This document shows positions 1-5,584 of a stretch of DNA of 5,584 nt, one piece after another (position 1 is the stretch's first letter; each line of letters starts with the position of its first letter). Under the pieces are notes generated by a model. That model saw only the letters and a list, made by a program, of their open reading frames with translations, did not search any database and was not told where the DNA came from. A program made the position numbers and the translations under genes. This DNA comes from Candidatus Gastranaerophilales bacterium (GTDB lineage: Bacteria > Cyanobacteriota > Vampirovibrionia > Gastranaerophilales > Gastranaerophilaceae): the NCBI GenBank assembly GCA_021202305.1, contig JAJQDG010000189.1, positions 1 to 5,584 of the forward strand, in the 5' to 3' direction.

Positions 1-76
1 TTTTTAAAAAATACTCAAATTTTAAGAAAAAAATAATAGGCTTAACAGGCTAGTCTTTTGTTGTGTTATCATTCTT

Positions 77-83
77 GAAGGAG
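77..83 (+). promoter_or_regulatory. Shine-Dalgarno site of valS
   Basis: GAAGGAG lies 7 bases before the ATG at 91. It is a strong match to the anti-Shine-Dalgarno sequence at a normal distance, and it fixes the valS start. The 76 bases further upstream are very AT-rich and hold no open frame that I can support. No convincing -35/-10 pair is visible there, so the promoter cannot be placed. Confidence 0.85.
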
Positions 84-90
84 AAAAAAT

Positions 91-2676
91 ATGACAGAAC
101 TTTCAACAACATATGAAGCCCGCGAAACGGAAAAAGAGATATACAAATTTTGGGAAGATAATGAATTTTTTAAAGCAGATAATAAAAGCAAAAAGCCGCC
201 CTATTCAATTGTCATTCCGCCTCCAAACGTTACGGGGATTTTGCATATGGGGCATGCGCTTGACGGAACGCTGCAAGATATATTAACCCGTTATAAAAGA
301 ATGTCGGGCTATGAGGCGCTCTGGCTTCCGGGGTGCGACCATGCCGGAATTGCAACACAAAATGTAGTTGAAAAACAACTCGCAAAAGAAGGCAAAAACC
401 GTAAATCCATAGGCAGAGAAGAATTTTTAAAAATTACCTGGGATTGGGCAAATTCCCATAAATCAAGAATTTTGGGTCAATTTAAAACACTGGGCGCTTC
501 ATTTGACCTTTCCCGCGCAAGGTTTACTCTGGATGAAGGGTGTTCAAAAGCAGTAAAAAAAGTGTTTGTTGATTTATACAATAAAGGGTTGATATATAAA
601 GGTTCTTATATAGTAAACTGGTGTCCCCGCTGCCAGAGCGCAATTTCAGATATTGAAACGGAATACGAAACCGAACAGGGGCATTTGTGGGAAATTTCAT
701 ACGCAATTAAAGATGAACCGGGGGCAATTGTAATTGCAACAACGCGTCCCGAAACAATGTTCGGCGATGTTGCGGTTGCCGTTAATCCGAATGATTACAA
801 ATATAAAGATTTGATAGGAAAAAAATGCGTTCTTCCTCTTATGGGGCGCGAAATTCCAATTATTGCGGACGATTACGTTGATAAATCCTTCGGCACGGGC
901 GCATTAAAAATTACACCCGCACATGATCCTAACGATTTTGAAGTGGGGAAAAGACACAATTTGCCCTTTATTAAGGTAATTGACGAAGAAGGCAAAATGA
1001 TTGCAAGGGGCGAGGTACATCCCGAACTGCACGGTTTGGATCGCGATGAAGCCCGCAAACGCACAATAAGAATGCTTGAAGCACATCAGGTGCTTGTAAA
1101 AACAGATGACCATGAACACAATGTAGGCAAGTGCCAAAGGTGTAACACAACCATTGAGCCTCTTTTATCGGAACAGTGGTTTGTAAAAATGGAACCGCTT
1201 GCAAAAGCAGCCATTGAAAAAGTAAAGGACGGTTCAATTCAATTTATTCCCGGGCGCTGGGAGAAAAATTATTTAATGTGGATGGAAAATATCCGTGATT
1301 GGTGCATATCAAGACAATTATGGTGGGGGCATCAAATTCCTGCATACTATCACAATGAAACCGGTGAAATGGTTGTAGCGCTTGAAAACCCCGACCCGAA
1401 AAATTACACACAGGAAACGGATGTACTTGATACCTGGTTTTCAAGCGGACTGTGGCCTATGTCAACAATGGGTTTTCCTGATATGACGGAGGATTTCAAA
1501 AAGTTTTACCCTACAACAACTCTGGTAACAGGGTTTGACATTATCTTCTTCTGGGTTGCACGAATGATAACCATGGGGCTTGAGTTTACCGGAAAACCGC
1601 CTTTTTCAACCGTATATATACACGGGCTTATAAGAGATGAATTAGGGCAAAAAATGTCGAAATCAAAAGGAAATACGATTGATCCTGTTTTATCAATTGA
1701 AAAATACGGGTGCGATGCGGTTCGCTTCACGCTTGCAAACCTTTGCACCTACGGCGGGCAGGATATAAAATTAAGTGATGAAAAATTTGAATTCGGACGC
1801 AACTTTGCAAACAAAATATGGAACGCTTCACGTTTTGTTATTATGAATCTTTCAGGCAAGCAAGAAAAACTGAATTTAAAAGAACTGTCTATTGCAGACA
1901 AATGGATTTTAAATAAACTGAATAATGCAATAAAGGAGGTTCAAACCAATTTAGAGAGCTATCGCATAGGAGAAGTTACAAACGTTTTATATGACTTTTT
2001 CTGGAATTGCTACTGCGATTGGTATATTGAGCTTTCAAAAATTGAAAAAAACGAAGCGGTATTATCTTACGTTCTTGATATGTTTCTTCGTTTACTGCAT
2101 CCTATTATGCCGCATATAACGGAAAAAATTTGGCAAATGATGCCGATTTCTAAAGAAAAACCCGCAATTATGCTTTCTTGTTATCCTGTATATAATAAAG
2201 ATTTTGAATTTGAAGAAGATTCAAAAGCAATGGAAGTTGTTTTTGAAACAATTAGAAGTATCAGGAATATAAGAAGCGGCTTCAATATAGCCCCGACTGC
2301 AAAAGTAAATATTAAAATAGAAGGCGGTATCAACCTTTATAAGAAAACAGAAAAATATTTAAAGCGGCTTGCAAGGGTTGAAAATATTGAATATACCGTA
2401 TCTTCAACGGATAAACAGTCGGCAAGCGCTATCATCGGCAATTCAAAAATTATTGTTCCGCTTATCGGGCTGATTGATATTGAACAGGAAATTTCAAGGC
2501 AAAAAAAGAAGCTTGATAAATTAAACAACGAAAAAAACGGGCTTGAAGCCAGAATAAAAAATGAAAAATTTGTTCAAAGCGCCCCGAAAGAAGTAGTTGA
2601 AAAAACCGGAGCAAGAATAATTGAAATTGAAACAGAAACGGCTTCAATTAATAAATTAATTCAGAATTTGTCTTAA
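91..2676 (+). CDS. valS: Valyl-tRNA synthetase (ValRS, class I)
   Basis: This cytoplasmic enzyme activates valine with ATP, charges tRNA-Val, and hydrolyses mischarged threonine in its editing domain. The 861 residues are complete and sit at the shorter end of the family (E. coli is about 950). The class I HIGH motif is HMGH at residues 52-55, inside PPPNVTG, which is typical of ValRS rather than IleRS. A zinc knuckle is likely formed by C178/C181 (NWCPRC) with C348/C351 (CQRC). The editing (CP1) domain shows TTRPET at 217-222 and AHDPND at 277-282. WCISRQLWWGH (404-414) and DVLDTWFSS (444-452) return to the catalytic core, followed by KMSKS at 521-525. The anticodon-binding helical domain spans roughly 570-720. 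The C-terminal coiled-coil tRNA arm covers about 791-861 and contains FVQSAPKEVVEK. The second zinc site of some ValRS is absent (HNETGE at that place), as in many bacteria. Start chosen from GAAGGAG 7 bases upstream. The gene stands alone on this strand and converges on atpG. Its last ten codons are repeated in the spacer. Confidence 0.98.
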   Translation: MTELSTTYEARETEKEIYKFWEDNEFFKADNKSKKPPYSIVIPPPNVTGILHMGHALDGTLQDILTRYKRMSGYEALWLPGCDHAGIATQNVVEKQLAKEGKNRKSIGREEFLKITWDWANSHKSRILGQFKTLGASFDLSRARFTLDEGCSKAVKKVFVDLYNKGLIYKGSYIVNWCPRCQSAISDIETEYETEQGHLWEISYAIKDEPGAIVIATTRPETMFGDVAVAVNPNDYKYKDLIGKKCVLPLMGREIPIIADDYVDKSFGTGALKITPAHDPNDFEVGKRHNLPFIKVIDEEGKMIARGEVHPELHGLDRDEARKRTIRMLEAHQVLVKTDDHEHNVGKCQRCNTTIEPLLSEQWFVKMEPLAKAAIEKVKDGSIQFIPGRWEKNYLMWMENIRDWCISRQLWWGHQIPAYYHNETGEMVVALENPDPKNYTQETDVLDTWFSSGLWPMSTMGFPDMTEDFKKFYPTTTLVTGFDIIFFWVARMITMGLEFTGKPPFSTVYIHGLIRDELGQKMSKSKGNTIDPVLSIEKYGCDAVRFTLANLCTYGGQDIKLSDEKFEFGRNFANKIWNASRFVIMNLSGKQEKLNLKELSIADKWILNKLNNAIKEVQTNLESYRIGEVTNVLYDFFWNCYCDWYIELSKIEKNEAVLSYVLDMFLRLLHPIMPHITEKIWQMMPISKEKPAIMLSCYPVYNKDFEFEEDSKAMEVVFETIRSIRNIRSGFNIAPTAKVNIKIEGGINLYKKTEKYLKRLARVENIEYTVSSTDKQSASAIIGNSKIIVPLIGLIDIEQEISRQKKKLDKLNNEKNGLEARIKNEKFVQSAPKEVVEKTGARIIEIETETASINKLIQNLS
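2644..2674 (+). repeat. 31-base direct repeat, copy 1 (3' end of valS)
   Basis: This copy begins exactly at the codon for the Ser of the last ten residues (SINKLIQNLS) and runs to the first base of the valS stop codon. It matches 2720-2750 at 30 of 31 positions; the only difference is G at 2664 against A at 2740. It contains an AT-only dyad, AATTAAT-AA-ATTAATT (2646-2661). Confidence 0.9.
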
Positions 2677-2688
2677 AGTTTATTTATT

Positions 2689-2711
2689 AAACAAAAGGTA
2701 CCGCCGCCTTT
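2689..2711 (-). terminator. Possible weak intrinsic terminator of the atp operon
   Basis: Read on the - strand, AAAGG (2711-2707) can pair with CCTTT (2698-2694) across an 8-base loop, CGGCGGTA. It is followed by the T-rich TTGTTT tail that intrinsic terminators carry. The position, about 45 bases after the atpG stop, suits the end of the operon. The stem is only 5 base pairs and the T tract is interrupted by G, so this is a candidate only. On the + strand no T tract follows the stem, so I do not call it bidirectional. Confidence 0.3.
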
Positions 2712-2719
2712 GAATTAGC

Positions 2720-2750
2720 TCAATTAATAAATTAATTCAAAATTTGTCTT
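2720..2750 (+). repeat. 31-base direct repeat, copy 2 (valS tail in the spacer)
   Basis: Lies 76 bases downstream of copy 1 with 30/31 identity. If translated from its first base it would again give SINKLIQNLS, because the single difference is the synonymous CAG to CAA. The offset is not a multiple of three, no stop follows in place (TCTTGT instead of TCTTAA), and no start precedes it, so it is a non-coding remnant. It ends 6 bases before the complement of the atpG stop codon. Confidence 0.9.
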
Positions 2751-2756
2751 GTGGGG

Positions 2757-3734
2757 CTATTTATCAAGGCTGCCTGATATAACTTCTGTTATTTCCTGAG
2801 TGATATTTTGCTGGCGCACTTTATTATATTCAACCGTAAGAGCATTAATCATCTCGTTAGCGTTATTAACGGCAGCTGACATAGCCGTCATTCTTGAAGC
2901 AAGTTCCGATGATTGCGCCTCTAAAAGGGCTTGAAAAATCGCATTGGTTATATACATAGGAACAATTTTCTGCAAAAGAATTTTTTGGCTTGGTTCAAAA
3001 AGCTGAGATGCTGTTTTATCGTATTTAAAGAAGGTCTTATACTCAATTTTATTTTCCTGATTAAATTCATCTTTAAAAAATTTGCGTATGTTTTCATCTT
3101 TTGTATTTATCACAGGAAAAAGTGTCCAGCCTTCAACTTTATAATTCATCATATTTATATAGCGGGTTGTAACAAGTTCAATTTTATCAATCTTATTTTT
3201 TACGTATTCTTCAGCCAAATCAAGCGCCACCGCTCTTGCAGAACTTGCGTTTATATCGTCTAAAACGCCTGTATAAACTTCTTTTATGTCAAAATCTAAA
3301 TCCTTCATCAATGCATTAAGCGGCGCTTCAATTTTTGTGCCGATAATATACACTCTGACATGAACACCGTTTTTATTGGCATTTTTAATTTCTTTTGACA
3401 CAAAACGCACTAAATTTGCAGTATACGCACCCGCTAACCCCTTATTGGAAGAAACAATCAAAAGCCCGAGTGTTTTAATCGGACGTTCTTTTAAAAGCAC
3501 GGGGTAATTATCAAGCGGATTTGAAGATATCACTTTGTCGAAATTTTTATCTTCAATAGAATTATAAATTTCAACAAACATCTTGAACAGTTCCATAGTA
3601 AAAGGGCGGCTCATTTTAACGGCATTTTCCGCTTTTTTAACTTTGGCTGCTGCAACCATTTTCATTGCGCGGGTAATTTTTTGCGTATTTTTAACACTTT
3701 GAATTCTTTCTTTTGTTTCTCTAAGATTTGACAT
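2757..3734 (-). CDS. atpG: F-type ATP synthase gamma subunit
   Basis: Gamma is the central shaft of F1; its rotation inside the alpha3-beta3 ring couples proton flow to ATP synthesis. The N-terminal helix carries the family pattern RIQSVKNTQKITRAMKMVAAAK (residues 10-31, read in two parts here: RIQSVKNTQKI and TRAMKMVAAAK). The globular domain shows VSSNKGLAGAYTANL (94-108). The C-terminal helix shows SSELASRMTAMSAAVNNA (275-292), YNKVRQQNITQE (303-314) and ends in GSLDK. At 325 residues it is longer than the usual 285-290. The excess is mainly at about 210-244, between TLFPV and LFEPSQ, with several extra residues near 60-85. The long segment sits where cyanobacterial and chloroplast gamma subunits carry their insertion. 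There is no cysteine in the whole protein, so the chloroplast thiol switch is not present. The ATG lies one base after the atpA stop, with GGGGA 8 bases upstream. It is the last gene of the operon here, and no beta gene follows. Confidence 0.97.
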   Translation of the reverse strand: MSNLRETKERIQSVKNTQKITRAMKMVAAAKVKKAENAVKMSRPFTMELFKMFVEIYNSIEDKNFDKVISSNPLDNYPVLLKERPIKTLGLLIVSSNKGLAGAYTANLVRFVSKEIKNANKNGVHVRVYIIGTKIEAPLNALMKDLDFDIKEVYTGVLDDINASSARAVALDLAEEYVKNKIDKIELVTTRYINMMNYKVEGWTLFPVINTKDENIRKFFKDEFNQENKIEYKTFFKYDKTASQLFEPSQKILLQKIVPMYITNAIFQALLEAQSSELASRMTAMSAAVNNANEMINALTVEYNKVRQQNITQEITEVISGSLDK

Positions 3735-3735
3735 T

Positions 3736-5265
3736 TTAATTTTCCCCGTTAAAGATATTCTCGTTAAAATTCTTTAATTCAGCGCATAGTTTTTCTTTAT
3801 CATCATCGCTTAATTTGTCGCCCGCATTCAATTTTGCTTCCAGTTCGGACATGGAAGATGAGAAATAATCAAACCACTGTTTTTTATATTTTGGAATATC
3901 AGTATTTTTTATCTCGTCCAAAAAGCCGTTGTTGCCTGCAAACAAAATTGTTATCTGATGTGCAACCGAAATGGGCGAATACTGGGGCTGTATCAAAATC
4001 TGAGTTAATTTTTCACCTTTTAAAAGCTGTGCTTTTGTAGCAGAATCCAAATCAGATGCAAATTGGGCGAATGCTTCCAGTTCCCTGTATTGAGCCAAAT
4101 CAAGCCTTAATTGCCCTGCCACCTGTTTAATGCCTTTTGTCTGTGCGGCGCCGCCGACCCTTGAAACCGAAATGCCCGCGTTTATTGCCGGTCTTTGACC
4201 TGCATTAAAGAGGTTTGTTTCAAGAAAAATCTGCCCGTCTGTTATTGAAATAACGTTTGTCGGAATGTAAGCGGAAACATCACCCGCCTGTGTTTCAATA
4301 ATAGGGAGCGCCGTAATTGAACCGCCGCCCAATTCATCTGAAAGTTTGCAAGCTCTTTCTAAAAGCCTTGAATGCAAATAAAATACATCGCCCGGGTATG
4401 CTTCTCTGCCCGCGGGGCGTTTTAAAAGAAGGCTCATGGAACGGTACGCCTGCGCATGCTTTGTCAAATCATCATAAATTATAAGGCAGTGCCTGCCCTG
4501 TTCTAAAAATTCTTCCGCTATGGCGCACCCTGCATAAGGAGCAATATATTGAAGCGGAGCCTGCGTATCAGCAGAAGCGGACACTATGATTGAATATTCC
4601 ATAGCGCCTTTTTCTTCCAGCACTTTTGCAAGCTGCGCCACGGTTGATTTTTTCTGACCAATTGCAACGTATATACATATAACATTTTCATTTTTTTGAT
4701 TGATTATAGTATCAATTGCAATAGCTGTTTTACCCGTTTGTCTGTCGCCGATTATAAGCTCTCTTTGACCCCTGCCGATAGGGGTAAGGGCATCTATTGC
4801 CGTTATGCCTGTTTGCAATGGCTCGCATACAGATTTTCTTGATATTATTCCGGGTGCAATCCTTTCAACCGGTCTTATTTTTGTACAATGAATTTCGCCT
4901 TTCCCGTCAAGCGGAACACCTGTGGGGTCAATTATTCTTCCTATTAATTCTTCACCTGCGGGTATTGAAGCTATTTTGCCCGTTGTTCTGACCTGCATAC
5001 CTTCTTTAATGGAAGTATAGTCGCCCAAAATAACAGCGCCGACGTTATCTTCTTCAAGATTTAAAGCAATGCCTAAAGTTCCCTTGCCGTCATCAAAACT
5101 TATAAGCTCGTTGGACATGACATTTTTTAGTCCGTATATTCTTGAAATGCCGTCGCCTATTTGAATTACCGTGCCGACATCTAAAATATCCAATTTATTT
5201 TGATAATTTTCTATTTTAGATTTTATTACGGCTGAAATCTCGCTTGCGTTTATTGTTGAATTCAT
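3736..5265 (-). CDS. atpA: F-type ATP synthase alpha subunit
   Basis: Alpha alternates with beta in the F1 hexamer; it binds nucleotide without turning it over and supplies an arginine to the catalytic site in beta. The 509 residues match the normal family length. The N-terminal beta-barrel domain (about 25-95) includes [17 protein letters not shown]. The nucleotide-binding domain has Walker A GDRQTGKT at 173-180, [13 protein letters not shown] at 199-211 and the Walker B strand LIIYDD at 261-266. [19 protein letters not shown] follows at 286-304. The alpha/beta family signature [10 protein letters not shown] is at 359-368, directly followed by R369, the expected arginine finger (SRVGGAAQ). 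Gln in the P-loop (RQTGKT) separates it from beta, which has GGAGVGKT. The C-terminal helical domain runs from about 380. The start is supported by AGGGA 7 bases upstream. Middle gene of the delta-alpha-gamma run, 10 bases after atpH and 1 base before atpG. No key residue is missing. Confidence 0.99.
   Translation of the reverse strand: MNSTINASEISAVIKSKIENYQNKLDILDVGTVIQIGDGISRIYGLKNVMSNELISFDDGKGTLGIALNLEEDNVGAVILGDYTSIKEGMQVRTTGKIASIPAGEELIGRIIDPTGVPLDGKGEIHCTKIRPVERIAPGIISRKSVCEPLQTGITAIDALTPIGRGQRELIIGDRQTGKTAIAIDTIINQKNENVICIYVAIGQKKSTVAQLAKVLEEKGAMEYSIIVSASADTQAPLQYIAPYAGCAIAEEFLEQGRHCLIIYDDLTKHAQAYRSMSLLLKRPAGREAYPGDVFYLHSRLLERACKLSDELGGGSITALPIIETQAGDVSAYIPTNVISITDGQIFLETNLFNAGQRPAINAGISVSRVGGAAQTKGIKQVAGQLRLDLAQYRELEAFAQFASDLDSATKAQLLKGEKLTQILIQPQYSPISVAHQITILFAGNNGFLDEIKNTDIPKYKKQWFDYFSSSMSELEAKLNAGDKLSDDDKEKLCAELKNFNENIFNGEN
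3743..3747 (-). promoter_or_regulatory. Probable ribosome binding site of atpG inside atpA
   Basis: On the - strand GGGGA lies 8 bases before the atpG ATG, within the last codons of atpA. With the TAA-A-ATG junction this lets ribosomes finishing alpha restart on gamma. The match is only moderate, which fits translational coupling more than independent initiation. Confidence 0.5.
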
Positions 5266-5272
5266 CTTTATT

Positions 5273-5277
5273 TCCCT
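5273..5277 (-). promoter_or_regulatory. Ribosome binding site of atpA overlapping the atpH stop
   Basis: On the - strand AGGGA begins within the atpH TAG stop codon and lies 7 bases before the atpA ATG at 5265. The overlap of stop codon and Shine-Dalgarno site suggests that translation of delta and alpha is coupled. Confidence 0.65.
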
Positions 5278-5584
5278 ATATTTTACTAAAATTTTCTATT
5301 TTATTTCTTACACTTAAATCTATTACGGTATCACCGTATTTTATAAGCATGCCGCCCAATATTTCTTCGTTTTTTAAAAAATTAATTCTCAAGGAAGAAT
5401 TATATTTTTTTTCCAGCGTTTTTTGAATTAATTGAGCTAAATCGGGTTTCGGGTCAATTGCTAAAGTTACTTCAAGAGTTATCAAATTGTTTTTAGCATT
5501 CAGACATTCTTCAAAAAAATCTCTTATTTGAGTTATACATTCAATTCTGTTTTCATCTATCAAAATTTGAATGAAATTCAAAGT
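5276..5584 (-). CDS. atpH: F-type ATP synthase delta subunit, C-terminal part (cut by window edge)
   Basis: Delta (the equivalent of mitochondrial OSCP) joins the peripheral stalk to the top of F1. The 102 codons seen are open to the right edge; the family is usually about 180 residues, so roughly the first 75-80 lie outside. A TTG at 5581 could be read as a start but falls in the middle of the conserved domain ([12 protein letters not shown], matching the family's NFLxLLxxNxR), so I treat the gene as partial rather than short. The C-terminal hallmark [21 protein letters not shown] is present (read as [11 protein letters not shown] and [10 protein letters not shown]), preceded by the weakly conserved [25 protein letters not shown]. 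It is the upstream member of the operon in this window, 10 bases before atpA. Upstream genes, expected to encode stalk subunit b, c and a, cannot be seen. Divergence of delta is high, but the order and the GG...GDTVID motif make the call safe. Confidence 0.95.
   Translation of the reverse strand, partial: TLNFIQILIDENRIECITQIRDFFEECLNAKNNLITLEVTLAIDPKPDLAQLIQKTLEKKYNSSLRINFLKNEEILGGMLIKYGDTVIDLSVRNKIENFSKI

Larger units (their letters stand above)
2677..2756. other. Convergent valS/atpG intergenic spacer
   Basis: These 80 bases lie between the stop codons of two convergent genes. They hold a second copy of the valS 3' end (2720-2750) and a short GC-rich island (GGTACCGCCGCC, 2697-2708) that may form a terminator on the - strand. 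There is also a weak AT stem GTTTA/TAAAC (2678-2682 with 2688-2692) and a 9-base inverted repeat TTTGAATTA/TAATTCAAA (2709-2717 with 2733-2741). No coding potential is seen: valS frame read past its stop closes again at 2716-2718. Confidence 0.8.

Noticed and set aside
1..90. Possible valS promoter or leader element (AATAAT at 32-37, TTATCA near 66-71, direct AGGCT repeat at 38-51).
   Set aside because: No -35 box at proper spacing supports either -10-like hexamer, and such hexamers are common in AT-rich DNA. No hairpin with a T tract is seen, so no attenuator is called.
904..1237. Overlapping - strand open frames of 60-90 codons inside valS.
   Set aside because: They are fully contained in the conserved valS reading frame, are low in recognisable motifs, and look like shadows.
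2697..2704. GGTACCGC in the spacer resembles the core of the T-box sequence (GGNACCGCG) of tRNA-sensing leaders.
   Set aside because: It lies after valS, not before it; the next gene is on the opposite strand; there is no room for the T-box stem I and specifier loop. The 8-base match is most likely chance or part of the terminator-like stem.
2931..3263. 110-codon open frame on the + strand across atpG.
   Set aside because: It is antisense to the conserved gamma gene, has a composition biased to Phe/Ile/Lys typical of a reverse shadow, and has no clear ribosome binding site or recognisable domain.
2715..5440. A 14-base inverted match between the spacer (TTAGCTCAATTAAT, 2715-2728) and atpH (complement near 5426-5439).
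   Set aside because: It is AT-rich, does not extend, and falls inside conserved coding sequence at one end. Such matches are expected by chance among the many AT-rich words in this window.
5276..5581. A complete short gene starting at TTG 5581.
   Set aside because: The frame stays open to the window edge, and the apparent start falls inside the conserved delta domain. The gene is better read as a partial atpH.

Overview
This is an AT-rich bacterial window holding four housekeeping genes in a convergent layout. Going left to right on the + strand there is a complete valyl-tRNA synthetase gene (valS, 91-2676), then an 80-base spacer. On the - strand follow three genes of an F-type ATP synthase operon, transcribed toward valS in the order atpH (delta, cut by the right edge), atpA (alpha, complete) and atpG (gamma, complete). 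No RNA gene, insertion sequence, CRISPR array or phage gene is visible.

The three ATP synthase genes are packed tightly: 10 bases between atpH and atpA, and 1 base between atpA and atpG. They almost certainly share one transcript and are translationally coupled. Their products form the stator connector (delta), the non-catalytic nucleotide-binding subunits (alpha) and the central rotor shaft (gamma) of the same complex. The usual next gene, catalytic beta (atpD), does not follow gamma, because the operon runs straight into the convergent valS. The genes for beta and epsilon must therefore lie elsewhere in the genome.

Taxonomy is an inference. A delta-alpha-gamma run ending after gamma, and a gamma subunit of 325 residues with an extra segment at about residues 210-244, recall the Cyanobacteria/Melainabacteria (Vampirovibrionia) lineage. 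With the AT-rich composition, a non-photosynthetic, host-associated Melainabacteria (Gastranaerophilales-like) is my best guess. Bacteroidota also end an ATP synthase operon at gamma, but the good Shine-Dalgarno sites here (GAAGGAG before valS) argue against them. I cannot confirm the phylum without a search.

The one unexpected structure is in the valS/atpG spacer. The last ten codons of valS occur a second time 76 bases downstream, as a 31-base direct repeat with one mismatch. It looks like the trace of a small local duplication or rearrangement between the two convergent gene ends. Otherwise the region is ordinary core genome, and I see no evidence for a new system.
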